From JBBCJT01 sp037190665 (GTDB lineage Bacteria > Pseudomonadota > Alphaproteobacteria > Acetobacterales > Acetobacteraceae), in assembly GCA_037190665.1 (NCBI GenBank), contig JBBCJT010000080.1, forward strand, positions 1-47,651: a DNA stretch of 47,651 nt, given 5' to 3'. The notes beneath the pieces are model-generated. The model ran no database searches. It was given only the letters and a program-made list of their open reading frames with translations, and was not told where the DNA came from. This document shows positions 8,770-17,874 of this stretch, one piece after another (within the stretch, counting starts at the first letter, position 1; the number at the start of each line of letters is the position of its first letter). The position numbers were made by a program, and so were the translations under genes.

Positions 8770-10125
8770 CTATGGGGCGGGGCGCGCGGCGAGCAAGCGG
8801 TCCACCATAACGGGCGCGAGACCGAGATAATTGGCCGGATCGCAGGCGCGCGACACCGCCGCCGTACCGCCCAGCGCCTCCACGATCTCCGGCATCGCGG
8901 CCAGCGCCTCGGCGAGCGTGCTACCGTTTGCGATGGCCGTGCGGCAGGCGTCGTAGACGACGTCGTGCGCATGCTGCCGGCCGAGCTTCGGGGCGGCCGC
9001 CATCATCACCGCTTCGGCCACGATCAGCCCGCGGGAGAGGTCGAGATTGGCGCGCATCCGGCCGGCATCCACGGTCAGGCCGGACAGCGCGAACTTCGCC
9101 TGATGCAGGCCGCCGGCGGTCAGGATGAAGGCTTCCGGCACGGCGAGCCATTCCAGATGCCACGGGCCGGTGGCCCGCTCGAAATCATGTCCCATCGCAT
9201 CGAGCGCGGCGGGCACGAGCTGGCGCACGGCCCGCGCGGTCGCGAGCATGATCTCCGAGGAGATCGGGTTGCGCTTCTGCGGCATGGTGGAGGAGGCGCC
9301 GCGCCCCTTCACGAACGGCTCCATCACCTCGCCGCCGAACTCGGTGGACATCATCAGCATGACGTCGGTGGCGATCTTGGCGAGCGTGCCGGTGATCAGC
9401 CCGAGCAGGCAGACCGCCTCCGTCACCGCATCGCGCGCCACATGCCAGGTGATGGCGGGCTGACCGAGACCGAGCTCGGCGCAGAACGCCGCCTGCACGT
9501 CGAGCCCGCGCGTGCCCAGCGAGGCGAGCGTGCCCGCCGCCCCCGCGAGCTGCCCCACCAGCACGCGCGGGCGAAGCTGCGCCAGCCGCTCCCGGTGGCG
9601 GTCGATGCCGGAGAGCCAGACCGCGGCCTTGTAGCCGAAGGTGACGGGCAGCGCCTGCTGCAGATGGGTGCGGCCGGGCATCGGCGTGTCGCGATGCTTC
9701 GCCGCCAGCGTGGCGAGGATCGCCCCCAGCGCATCGAGATCGGCGGCGACCAGATCGAGTGCCGCGCGGATCTGCAGCACGTTCGCCGTGTCCATGATGT
9801 CCTGCGTGGTCGCACCCCAGTGCACGTAGCGCCCGGCCTCGCCGGCCGCCTCGGCAAGCTGGTGAACCAGCGGCAGGATCGGGTAGCCGGCATTCTCGGT
9901 CTCCCGCTTCATCCGGTCCCAGTCGATGGACAGGGACGACGCGGCGGCCGCGATCGCCCCGGCTGCCTCCGCCGGGATGACGCCGGTGCGCGCCTCGGCC
10001 CGGGCGAGCGCGACCTCCGCATCGAGGTAGCGCGCCACCAGCGCCTCGTCGGCGAAGATCGCGCGCATCGCGGGCGTTCCGAACATGTCGCGGAACAGGG
10101 CGGAGTCGAGTGCGGTGGCGGGCAT
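8770..10125 (-). CDS. Fumarase/aspartase-superfamily lyase, PcaB (3-carboxy-cis,cis-muconate cycloisomerase)-like
   Basis: Member of the adenylosuccinate lyase/fumarase superfamily, 451 residues. The superfamily signature GASSTMPQKRNPISSEIM, a mobile catalytic loop containing the active serine, sits around residues 277-294. Upstream are YVHWGATTQDIMDT (about 102-115) and PGRTHLQQALPVTFG (about 149-163). The overall pattern, including the C-terminal ADSL_C-like tail, resembles bacterial class II PcaB proteins. The real substrate is uncertain because no other protocatechuate gene is in the window. It is co-oriented with ald and the aminotransferase (51-bp gap to ald). A decayed copy lies upstream at 10447-10762. 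Confidence 0.85.
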   Translation of the reverse strand: MPATALDSALFRDMFGTPAMRAIFADEALVARYLDAEVALARAEARTGVIPAEAAGAIAAAASSLSIDWDRMKRETENAGYPILPLVHQLAEAAGEAGRYVHWGATTQDIMDTANVLQIRAALDLVAADLDALGAILATLAAKHRDTPMPGRTHLQQALPVTFGYKAAVWLSGIDRHRERLAQLRPRVLVGQLAGAAGTLASLGTRGLDVQAAFCAELGLGQPAITWHVARDAVTEAVCLLGLITGTLAKIATDVMLMMSTEFGGEVMEPFVKGRGASSTMPQKRNPISSEIMLATARAVRQLVPAALDAMGHDFERATGPWHLEWLAVPEAFILTAGGLHQAKFALSGLTVDAGRMRANLDLSRGLIVAEAVMMAAAPKLGRQHAHDVVYDACRTAIANGSTLAEALAAMPEIVEALGGTAAVSRACDPANYLGLAPVMVDRLLAARPAP

Positions 10126-10265
10126 GGGCGATTATCGGCCACTTGCCCCGTCACGCAACGCCTCGGGTCGGTGAGGTCTGCACGCGCGATGCGCCGCGGT
10201 TATCGCTCGTTCGAGATCGTGCCCGATCGCATCAAGCGTGGGTGGGGAAACCTTGCGCGCCTTCT

Positions 10266-10289
10266 CCCTCTCCCGCTTGCGGGAGAGGG
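10266..10289. repeat. CCCTCTCCCGC palindromic repeat, copy 3 (left member of pair B)
   Basis: Arms CCCTCTCCCGC (10266-10276) and GCGGGAGAGGG (10279-10289) form a perfect 11-bp stem, followed by TCGGGGTGAGGGTG as at copy 1. Confidence 0.8.
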
Positions 10290-10356
10290 TCGGGGTGAGG
10301 GTGCTTCGGCCAGTACCACGGCAGGCCTCGCCTCAGCCCAGATGCCCTCACCCTGT

Positions 10357-10381
10357 CCCTCTCCCGCCGGGCGGGAGAGGG
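10357..10381. repeat. CCCTCTCCCGC palindromic repeat, copy 4 (right member of pair B)
   Basis: Arms CCCTCTCCCGC (10357-10367) and GCGGGAGAGGG (10371-10381) with loop CGG, followed by GGACCTTGCGCGAC, closely matching the flank of copy 2. Confidence 0.8.
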
Positions 10382-10446
10382 GACCTTGCGCGACAGCCTC
10401 CCCTTCCTTCTCCCTCTCCCGTGCGCATGGCCGGCACGAGCCGACG

Positions 10447-10762
10447 CACGGACATCATCAGCATGCCGCGGTGCCGATCCAAGCGAGCGTGCCGTGACCG
10501 CAGCAGCGAAACTGTTTTCACACGCACGCGCGGGCGAAGCGGTCGATGTCGGAGAGACAGACCGTTGAAGATGGGTGCCACCGGCCACGCGCGTGTCGCG
10601 GTGCTTCGCGGTCAGTGCGGCGCGAGTCCGGCGCACGTTCGCCGTGCTCGTGATCCCGATGGGAAGACGCAGCCGCCGGGATGACGCTGGTACGCACCCC
10701 GGCGCGGGCGGATAGCGCGATCAACGCCTCATCGGCGAAATCGCGCGCATCCCGGCTGCCTC
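10447..10762 (-). pseudogene. Decayed, internally deleted copy of the adjacent PcaB-like lyase gene
   Basis: This stretch aligns in order with the intact gene at 8770-10125. Positions 10450-10498 match 9346-9400 (shared GGACATCATCAGCAT and GCGAGCGTGCC). Positions 10523-10626 match 9557-9717, with about 24 bases and a further stretch removed (shared CACGCGCGGGCGAAG, CGGTCGATG and AGATGGGTG). Positions 10630-10660 match around 9775-9800 (shared GCACGTTCGCCGTG). Positions 10672-10762 match 9967-10081. In the minus-strand translation AKHRDTRVAGGTHLQ corresponds to AKHRDTPMPGRTHLQ, and FADEALIALSARAGVRTSVIPAA to FADEALVARYLDAEVALARAEARTGVIPAEA with a deletion. Frameshifts and deletions leave it non-functional. 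It is a remnant of a tandem duplication or of a homologous gene brought in nearby. Confidence 0.85.
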
Positions 10763-10766
10763 CGGC

Positions 10767-11948
<1,182 letters not shown>

Positions 11949-12020
11949 GGATGCCTCCTTCACGATAAGCCGCCATGCCGGGCGGCCTGTCGCGAGTGTC
12001 CCACCGCCCCGGTCCGAGGG

Positions 12021-12038
12021 AGTTGAGACGTATCAACT
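12021..12038. promoter_or_regulatory. 18-bp near-perfect palindrome between divergent mauG-like and gst genes
   Basis: AGTTGAGAC followed directly by GTATCAACT; only one of nine base pairs fails. It lies 73 bp from the peroxidase start and 175 bp from the GST start. It has the size and symmetry of a dimeric regulator site. No regulator gene is adjacent. Confidence 0.5.
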
Positions 12039-12213
12039 GCAACCACTGTCGATGCGGAGACGGCCGCGGCCCGCGCGGCGATCCCCGGCATCGCATGCGT
12101 TCCGCATATCTCATGGAATCCGGCGGGAGCGGTGCCGGCGCGCGATCCTTCCGCCCTGTCGCGCAACGCCCCGTACCGGTGTAGGTGTGCGTGCCCGAAG
12201 GGAGAATACGCAG

Positions 12214-12876
12214 ATGGCAGAAGGCCGCCTCTATCTCGGCACCCGTCGCTACTCGTCCTGGAGCCTGCGCGGCTGGCTCGCCGTGAAGCTTGCCGAACTG
12301 GACGTGGAGGAGGTCGTGATCCCGCTGGCGGGCGGATCGACGGATGCGATCAAACGCGTCTCCCCCAACGCCCTGGTCCCGTATCTGGAACATCGCGGCC
12401 ATCGCGTGTGGGAGACGATCGCGATCTGCGAATACGCCGAGGAATGCAGCCCCCGCAGCATCTGGCCGCGCGACTCGGTCGTGCGCAGCCACGCGCGCAG
12501 CATCGCCGCCGAGATGCATGCCGGCTTCCGCGAGTTGCGCATCGCCATGCCGATGAATCTCGGCCGCGACTTCGCCGGCAAGGGGCGCACGCCGGGCGCG
12601 CTTGCCGACATCGCGCGGGTCGAGGCGATCTGGCGGGAGACGCGCGCGGCCCATGGCGCGGGCGGGCCCTATCTGTTCGGCGCGACGTTCAACGGTGCGG
12701 ACGCGATGTTCGCCCCCGTGGTCGCCCGCTTCCTGACCTACGCGCCGGAGCTTGCGGCCGACACGCGCGCCTATTGCGACGCGGTGCGCGCGCATCCGCT
12801 GGTGGCGGAATGGTACGACCTGGCCGCGAAGGAGCCGGCGGCGTGGCTGCTGCCCAAGTACGAGGGCACGGCATGA
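12214..12876 (+). CDS. Glutathione S-transferase family protein
   Basis: A 220-residue cytosolic GST. The thioredoxin-like N-terminal domain begins RLYLGTRRYSSWSLRGWLAVKLAEL; the YSSWSLR motif holds the glutathione-activating Ser region. It continues NALVPYLEHRGHRVWETIAICEYAEE, the cis-Pro and glutathione-binding TIAICEY segment (about 51-75). The rest is the all-helical C-terminal domain, ending with a YLFGATFNGADAMFAPVVARFLTY motif (about 151-175). AAGGGAG about ten bases upstream supports this start. Its stop overlaps the ATG of the next gene (ATGA), indicating translational coupling. The substrate is unknown. Confidence 0.9.
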   Translation: MAEGRLYLGTRRYSSWSLRGWLAVKLAELDVEEVVIPLAGGSTDAIKRVSPNALVPYLEHRGHRVWETIAICEYAEECSPRSIWPRDSVVRSHARSIAAEMHAGFRELRIAMPMNLGRDFAGKGRTPGALADIARVEAIWRETRAAHGAGGPYLFGATFNGADAMFAPVVARFLTYAPELAADTRAYCDAVRAHPLVAEWYDLAAKEPAAWLLPKYEGTA

Positions 12877-13739
12877 GTGCGGCGGCCACCGGCCTCGATC
12901 ACGTCGGTGTCGCCGCGCGCGATCTCGGGGCGGTGGCGGCGCAGTACGAGCGGCTCGGCTTCCTGCTGACCCCGCTTGCCCGACATTCCGGCAAACGCAC
13001 GCCGGACGGGCCGGTGGTGCCGTTCGGCACCGGCAACCGCTGCGTGATGCTCCGGCGCGGCTATATCGAGCTGATCGCCATCGTCGATCCGGAGGCGTTC
13101 AGCAACACGCTGGACCGGTTCCTCTCCCGCTACGCCGGCATCCACATCCTCGCCCTCGCGGTGGACGACGAGGATGCGAACCTCGCGCGGCTGAAGGCGG
13201 CGCATGCGGACATCCCCGGTGTCGCGTATCTGGAACGCCCGGTGGACGATGCAGACCCCGACGGGCCGCGCGCCCGCTTCGCCCGGCTGCCGCTGCCGGA
13301 CGCGCCCGAGGGCCGCATCCAGCTCATCCGCCATCTGACGCCGGAGGCGATCTGGCAGGAGCGTTTCCTGACGCATCCGAACGGGGCGACGGCGCTGGAG
13401 GCGGTGGTGCTCGCCGTCTCCCAGCCGGCGGAGACGGCCACCCGCTTCTCCCGCCTCGCGGGGCTGCCGGTCGTGCCCGATCCGGCGGGCGGCTTCGCGC
13501 TGGCGCTGCCGCAGGGCGGCGCGGTGCGCATCCTGCCGCATGCCGCACTCGGCGGCGTGCTGCCCCGCGTGGAGATCCCCTCGCTGCCGTTCATCGCCGG
13601 CATGGTGATCGGCACGACGGATGGCGGTGCGCAGGCGGAGGCGCTGCTGGCGCGGAACGGCATCGCGGCCACGCGCGGCCCGCTCGGGTTGCAGGTCGCG
13701 CCCGGCGATGCAGGCGGCGCGGTCGTGGTGTTTGCGTGA
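12873..13739 (+). CDS. VOC family (glyoxalase-like domain) protein
   Basis: A 288-residue protein of the vicinal-oxygen-chelate superfamily. The first module starts GLDHVGVAARDLGAVAAQYERLGF with the metal-ligand type His near residue 10, then CVMLRRGYIELIAIVDP (about 53-69) and HILALAVDDEDANLARLKAAH (about 92-112). The second half (about 165-288) is a weaker repeat of the fold. It resembles the Glyoxalase_3 group of unknown substrate. The start overlaps the GST stop by four bases, and its stop overlaps the FkbM GTG start, so the three are one coupled unit. Association with GST suggests a role in electrophile or thiol-adduct chemistry, which is inference. Confidence 0.85.
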   Translation: MSAAATGLDHVGVAARDLGAVAAQYERLGFLLTPLARHSGKRTPDGPVVPFGTGNRCVMLRRGYIELIAIVDPEAFSNTLDRFLSRYAGIHILALAVDDEDANLARLKAAHADIPGVAYLERPVDDADPDGPRARFARLPLPDAPEGRIQLIRHLTPEAIWQERFLTHPNGATALEAVVLAVSQPAETATRFSRLAGLPVVPDPAGGFALALPQGGAVRILPHAALGGVLPRVEIPSLPFIAGMVIGTTDGGAQAEALLARNGIAATRGPLGLQVAPGDAGGAVVVFA

Positions 13740-14488
13740 GCGGAGCGGAAGCCGAGGCCGCCGCACACAGCATCGCCACCTACTTCGCACCGGGTCGCTG
13801 CGCGCAGCTCGATGCGTGGTACGCGCGCTTCGTGGGGGCGGGCGATCTGGCCTTCGACATCGGCGCCCATGTCGGCGACCGCACCGCCTGTTTCGCGCGA
13901 CTGGGCGCGCGCGTGATCGCGGTGGAGCCGCAGCCGTTGCTGGCGCGAATCGTCGGCGCGTTCGGCGGGCGGGCGGTGAAGGTGGAGCGTTGCGTGCTGG
14001 GCGCGCGCGAGGGCCGCGTGCGCCTGCGTCTGAACACCGCCAATCCCACGGTCGCCACCGCGTCCGATGCGTTTGTCGCGGCGGCTGCGGGGGCGCCGGG
14101 CTGGGAAGGCCAGCGGTGGGATGCGGCGATCACGGTGCGGCAGACGACGCTGGATGCGCTGATCGGGCGATACGGCGTGCCGGGTTTCATCAAGATCGAC
14201 GTGGAAGGTCATGAGGCTGACGTGCTCGCGGGGCTGTCGCAGCCGGTGCGCGGGATTTCCGCGGAGTTCACCACCATCCAGCGGGATGTGGCGATGAAGG
14301 TGATCGAGCGGATGGAAGCGCTCGGCTATCGCGCTTTCAACGCGGCGTTGGGTGAGAACATGTCGTGGGCGTTCGACGAGCCTGTCGATGCGGTGGCGCT
14401 GAGGGGGTGGATCGCGGCATTGCCGGATACGGCGAACAGCGGCGACATCTATGCGAGCAGCGAGCCAGAGCACCTGCGCGGCGCGTAG
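13736..14488 (+). CDS. FkbM family S-adenosylmethionine-dependent methyltransferase
   Basis: A 250-residue class I methyltransferase. SAM-binding motif I reads FDIGAHVGDRTACFARLGARVIAVEPQP (about 37-66), and the family signature FIKIDVEGHEADVLAGL is around residue 152-168. The GTG start at 13736 overlaps the upstream TGA (GTGA). The target is unknown; FkbM proteins methylate sugars, lipids or small molecules. It ends 40 bp before the leader-distal end of the CRISPR array. Confidence 0.88.
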   Translation: MSGAEAEAAAHSIATYFAPGRCAQLDAWYARFVGAGDLAFDIGAHVGDRTACFARLGARVIAVEPQPLLARIVGAFGGRAVKVERCVLGAREGRVRLRLNTANPTVATASDAFVAAAAGAPGWEGQRWDAAITVRQTTLDALIGRYGVPGFIKIDVEGHEADVLAGLSQPVRGISAEFTTIQRDVAMKVIERMEALGYRAFNAALGENMSWAFDEPVDAVALRGWIAALPDTANSGDIYASSEPEHLRGA

Positions 14489-14528
14489 GGAAGAATGGAA
14501 CTTCGTCCCATGCCATGGGGCATGGTGC

Positions 14529-15168
14529 TGGACCCTCCCCGCGCGTGCGGGGAACACTTGAACCCGGAGGCGAACTCTACCCGGAACGCCGGTTCATCCC
14601 CGCGCGTGCGGGGAACACGGGCTCGGCCCCCGAGGCTGCGCGCAAGATCGCGGTTCATCCCCGCGCGTGCGGGGAACACAGACACTGCACGTCCCCTGTG
14701 GCATAACGGACCGGTTCATCCCCGCGCGTGCGGGAAACACCCAATAGAAGTCGAAACGACCTCTCCGGCTAAACGGTTCATCCCCGCGCGTGCGGGGAAC
14801 ACCCGTTCGGCCCCTTGAGTGCGTTGAGGTTCGTCGGTTCATCCCCGCGCGTGCGGGGAACACCAGCACCCGAATTCGTGCAGTTCATCATCGTCCGGTT
14901 CATCCCCGCGCGTGCGGGGAACACGGACCCCGTGACGGCGCGCAGCAAGAAAGGAACGGTTCATCCCCGCGCGTGCGGGGAACACCCGCCTCCCCGAACC
15001 GTTGCCTGCACTCCCGCCGGTTCATCCCCGCGCGTGCGGGGAACACACCTCCGACCAGGTCGTCAAGCTGGTCGACGGCGGTTCATCCCCGCGCGTGCGG
15101 GGAACACGTCTGCCGGCGAGAGCCGGCGGGCGCCATCCCCGGTTCATCCCCGCGCGTGCGGGGAACAC
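14529..15168 (-). CRISPR. Type I-E CRISPR array, 11 repeats and 10 spacers
   Basis: The 29-bp repeat begins CGGTTCATCCCC and ends GTGCGGGGAACAC on the plus strand. Its reverse complement (GTGTTCCCCGC...GATGAACCG) is the usual type I-E orientation, with a TCCCCGC/GCGGGGA stem and ACGC loop, so the array is read on the minus strand. Repeats are at 14529-14557, 14590-14618, 14651-14679, 14712-14740, 14774-14802, 14835-14863, 14896-14924, 14957-14985, 15018-15046, 15079-15107 and 15140-15168. Spacers are 32 bp except 14741-14773 (33 bp). The repeat at 14529 has four changes at its 5' side (plus-strand reading), the expected decay at the leader-distal end. The repeat at 14712 has one G-to-A change. 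All others are identical. Confidence 0.98.
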
Positions 15169-15217
15169 TCTTCCGGCAGCCTATTGATTTCAAACCCGGA
15201 TTCGCCTGTCAAAGAAT
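15169..15217 (-). promoter_or_regulatory. Compact CRISPR leader with TTGACA element
   Basis: Only 49 bp separate the cas2 stop from the first leader-proximal repeat. On the minus strand this stretch is AT-richer than its surroundings and carries a consensus -35, TTGACA (15212-15207), followed by TTTGAAATCAATAGG, which offers at best a weak -10. Promoter or integration-factor sites may extend into cas2. Confidence 0.6.
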
Positions 15218-15547
15218 CTACCGCTGAAAACGCCGCCCCGGCGGCCCGGAGAATGGTGCCGTCGGGGCAGGTTCCGGCAGGAATTCCACCAGCCGCATTC
15301 CGTCCAGGTCAACCGGCACCCGCCGGTTGCGGCCGCATGTGTCGAAGCTGAAGCCGGTATCGGTCGGCGCCGCCCAGGCGATCACCGCATTGCCGTCCTC
15401 GATATAGGCGCAGACCTGCTCCCAGATCATCTCCCGCACGCGGCGGCCATAATCGCCGACATACACACCGGCACGCACCTCCAGCAGCCACACCGCCAGC
15501 CGCCCGCGCAGTCGCGGCGGGGCGTTCTCAACCACGATGACCAGCAT
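15218..15547 (-). CDS. cas2e: Type I-E CRISPR-associated endonuclease Cas2
   Basis: Cas2 of the spacer-integration complex, bridging two Cas1 dimers. The 109-residue product starts MLVIVVENAPPRLRGRLAVWLLEVRAGVYVGDYGRRVREMIWEQV, very close to E. coli Cas2, and includes DTGFSFDTCGRNRRVPVDLDGMRLVEFLP. It has about 15 extra C-terminal residues (EPAPTAPFSGPPGRRFQR) compared with the 94-residue E. coli protein. Its ATG lies 20 bp inside the 3' end of cas1. It is the last gene before the leader and array. Confidence 0.97.
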   Translation of the reverse strand: MLVIVVENAPPRLRGRLAVWLLEVRAGVYVGDYGRRVREMIWEQVCAYIEDGNAVIAWAAPTDTGFSFDTCGRNRRVPVDLDGMRLVEFLPEPAPTAPFSGPPGRRFQR

Positions 15548-16487
15548 CGCCCAGCTTCTCCGGTTCGGGGATGGCGACCGGCATCGCCTCGGGCGGCGCT
15601 TCGGGCACCGGCAGCCCGCCTGCCGCGAGCACGTCCTCGATCGTCGGGATCAGCCGCGCCAGCAGGTTCGTCCGCCGGAATGCGTCGCGGCACAGCCGCC
15701 GCACGGCCCCGGCGGGCTCGCGCACGGGCTGCCCGTCCAGCAGCCGCCCCTTCTGCACCGCGGCGACGACGCGGAAGGCTTCTGGCACCACCGTCTCGAA
15801 CTTGAAGATGTCGGCGATGTCGTAAACGAAGCTCTGCGGCTTGCCGCTGTGCAGGAAGCCGATCGCCGGCGCGTAGCCGGCCGCGAGGATCGCCGCCTCG
15901 GCGATGCCGTAGAGCGCGGATGTCGCCGCGGACAGGCAGCGGTTCGGCAGGTCCGCCGCCGACCACGCATAGGGGTCGTAGCGCCGCCCGTCCCAGCGTA
16001 CGCCGTGGCGTTCGGCGAGCAGCCGGTAGGTCTCGCGCACGCGCGCGCCCTCGATGCCGCGCAACTGGTCGATGGAGCGGCGCGCCGGCGGCTCCTCGTT
16101 GAAGCGCAGCGCGTACATCCGCCGCACCACGCGCAGCCGCGAATCCTCCTCCAGCGCGAGGCGCGCCTGGTACAGCAGCCGGTCGGAGCGTGCCCCGCCC
16201 GGCTGGCCCGCCGCGTACAGCCGCACCCCGGCCTCGCCGACCCAAATCAGCAGCGTGCCCGCCCGCGCGGCCAGCGCCACGGCGGCATGGGAGACGCGGG
16301 TTCCGGGTTCCAGCATCAGGCAGACGATGCCGCCCACGGGGATGACCGTGCGCACGCCGTTGGCGTCCACCACGACGAACGCGCCGTCGAGCACGTCGAG
16401 CCGCCCCTTCTCGATGAACAGGATCGCCGCGCGGTCCTTGACCGGGATCGGCCGCGGCGGCGGCAGGCCGGGCGGCGCGTCCGCCAC
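15528..16487 (-). CDS. cas1e: Type I-E CRISPR-associated integrase Cas1
   Basis: The integrase that inserts new spacers at the leader end. The 319-residue protein, from a GTG start two bases after the cas6e stop, has the metal ligands Glu146 (GIEGARVRETY), His213 (FLHSGKP), and Asp223 and Asp226 (VYDIADIFKF), matching E141, H208, D218 and D221 of E. coli Cas1. Other conserved blocks are IPVGGIVCLMLEPGTRVSHAAV (49-70), GQPGGARSDRLLYQARLALEED (94-115) and the C-terminal PVAIPEPEKLGDAGHRG. A longer open frame runs upstream into cas6e, but the homology begins near PRPIPVKDR, supporting the GTG at 16487. Confidence 0.96.
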   Translation of the reverse strand: MADAPPGLPPPRPIPVKDRAAILFIEKGRLDVLDGAFVVVDANGVRTVIPVGGIVCLMLEPGTRVSHAAVALAARAGTLLIWVGEAGVRLYAAGQPGGARSDRLLYQARLALEEDSRLRVVRRMYALRFNEEPPARRSIDQLRGIEGARVRETYRLLAERHGVRWDGRRYDPYAWSAADLPNRCLSAATSALYGIAEAAILAAGYAPAIGFLHSGKPQSFVYDIADIFKFETVVPEAFRVVAAVQKGRLLDGQPVREPAGAVRRLCRDAFRRTNLLARLIPTIEDVLAAGGLPVPEAPPEAMPVAIPEPEKLGDAGHRG

Positions 16488-16489
16488 GG

Positions 16490-17167
16490 TCAGCCGCGCC
16501 GGATCAGCATCAACCCGCAGCCGAAGGCGCGCGCCCGGCCGAACCCCGCGCACAGGGCGGCGAGGAAGACGGCCGGATCGTCGACGCGCAGCGCGCCGTC
16601 GAAATCGAGCAGATCCGTCTCGATCGCGGGCGCGCCGGTGCGTGCGATGCGCCGATGATCGTCCCCGTCCACCGCGCAGCCGGGTTCGGGCGTGAAACCG
16701 CAGCGCGCGCCGGTGCGGGTCAGCCACGCGCGTCCGGCCTCGGCGATCGCCGCGTGCCGCAGCGCCGCGCGGTCCTCCATGGGCAGGGCCTTGACCGCCG
16801 CCGTCGCCACGCCGGTCCGATGGCCGCGCCGGCCCGGCGTGGAGCGCGCCAGCGTCGCATTCGCGTGCAGCACGAAGCGCAGCCGGTCACCCGCGGACAG
16901 GACGGGGGCGAAGGGCTTGCTTTCGACCTCGAACAGCGGGTGGGGGATGATCGGTTCACGGGCGGACAGGATCAGGAAGCGGCCATCGGCCTCCTCCCGC
17001 CACAGGAAGTCGCGCTTGCGGTCGGGCCCGTCGCCCAGCAGCGACCAGACCAGCCGGTGGCTGGCGCTCGCCCGCGCCTGCGGATCATCCGGCACGAGCA
17101 GCGGCGCGATGGCACGCAGCGGCATGTCGCGCCGCAGCCGGGCGCGGATCAGCACATGGCCGGTCAT
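16490..17167 (-). CDS. cas6e: Type I-E pre-crRNA endoribonuclease Cas6e
   Basis: Processes the repeat RNA and stays bound to the crRNA 3' hairpin in Cascade. The 225-residue protein has His37 in SASHRLVWSLLGD, aligned with the catalytic His20 region of E. coli CasE, and RDFLWREE next to it. The C-terminal glycine-rich loop is GFGRARAFGCGLMLIRR. Its start overlaps the cas5e stop by four bases (ATGA). Length is slightly above the E. coli protein (199 aa). Confidence 0.94.
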   Translation of the reverse strand: MTGHVLIRARLRRDMPLRAIAPLLVPDDPQARASASHRLVWSLLGDGPDRKRDFLWREEADGRFLILSAREPIIPHPLFEVESKPFAPVLSAGDRLRFVLHANATLARSTPGRRGHRTGVATAAVKALPMEDRAALRHAAIAEAGRAWLTRTGARCGFTPEPGCAVDGDDHRRIARTGAPAIETDLLDFDGALRVDDPAVFLAALCAGFGRARAFGCGLMLIRRG

Positions 17168-17874
17168 GTCGGCGGGTCCAGCGGGGTGATCACTTCCGCC
17201 CGCAGGCCGAACTGCCAGCGGCGGCGGTCCAGCGGCTCGTCGCGGCGGTGCTCGATGCGGGGCGCGGGCACTCCCTCCGTCACCTCGGTCACCAGATAGC
17301 GGCGGAAGCCGGTGGGCGGGCGCGGCAGGAAACGTTGCGACGCGGCCCGTTCGGCAAGCGCTTCCGGCATGTCCGCGGCCATGTGGATCTGCGGCGCCAG
17401 CGGAAGTGACAGCGGGCAGGATTTGCGGCCCAGATAAGGCACGAAACGCGGCTGCCGCATCGCCGCGTCGAGTTCGGCGAGCGGCCAGCGCGCCTCTGCC
17501 CGGGCCTGGACCGCGACGAGGAAGGCGACATCGGTGCGGTATTCGCGCCAGGTCAGCACGGTGGACAGATCATCCGCCGCCAGTTCCGCGCGCCGCGTCG
17601 GATGGCGCACGCCGCGCCGGGCCGGCGGCACCTGCGCGGTGTGATAGTCGGTCAGCGGCAGGCCCGGGCTCTCGACGCGGATGGCGAGTTCATATCCATC
17701 CGACAGCGCCGCATGCCCGGCATCGTCGTCGCGGCGGATGCCGAGGCAGGCGCCGAGCAGGCCCAGCAACGCGGACCGCCCCGGCCGCGTCCAGCTTCCG
17801 CGCCGCTCGCCCACCGCCACGCCGCCCATGGCGGCGAGCGGCGCGGCGAGGGCGAAGGTCAGGATGTCAGGCAT
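17164..17874 (-). CDS. cas5e: Type I-E Cascade subunit Cas5e
   Basis: The Cascade subunit that caps the 5' handle of the crRNA. The 236-residue protein starts MPDILTFALAAPLAAMGGVAVGERRGSWTRPGRSALLGLLGACLGIRRDD, the family N-terminus, and contains TDYHTAQVPPARRGVRHPTRRAELAADDLSTVLTWREYRTDVAFLVAV (about 81-128). The ATG at 17874 overlaps the last 8 bp of cas7e, and the stop overlaps cas6e by 4 bp. Confidence 0.95.
   Translation of the reverse strand: MPDILTFALAAPLAAMGGVAVGERRGSWTRPGRSALLGLLGACLGIRRDDDAGHAALSDGYELAIRVESPGLPLTDYHTAQVPPARRGVRHPTRRAELAADDLSTVLTWREYRTDVAFLVAVQARAEARWPLAELDAAMRQPRFVPYLGRKSCPLSLPLAPQIHMAADMPEALAERAASQRFLPRPPTGFRRYLVTEVTEGVPAPRIEHRRDEPLDRRRWQFGLRAEVITPLDPPT

Larger units (their letters stand above)
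10126..10446. other. Intergenic spacer carrying the second palindrome pair; no gene
   Basis: Between the PcaB-like gene and its decayed copy there is no supported gene. The region holds palindromes at 10266-10289 and 10357-10381 and a half-palindrome CCCTCTCCCG at about 10414-10423. Confidence 0.6.

Noticed and set aside
10441..10724. Possible separate small genes upstream of the lyase
   Set aside because: The frames are interrupted and the DNA aligns with the lyase gene, so a pseudogene explains them.
14529..15168. Self-targeting spacers against this window
   Set aside because: By eye none of the ten spacers matches another place in the window; a full-genome search was not possible.
14495..15351. 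Open frames with repeated SSPRVRGTP or RFIPARAGNT peptides
   Set aside because: These are translations of CRISPR repeats, a known annotation artefact.
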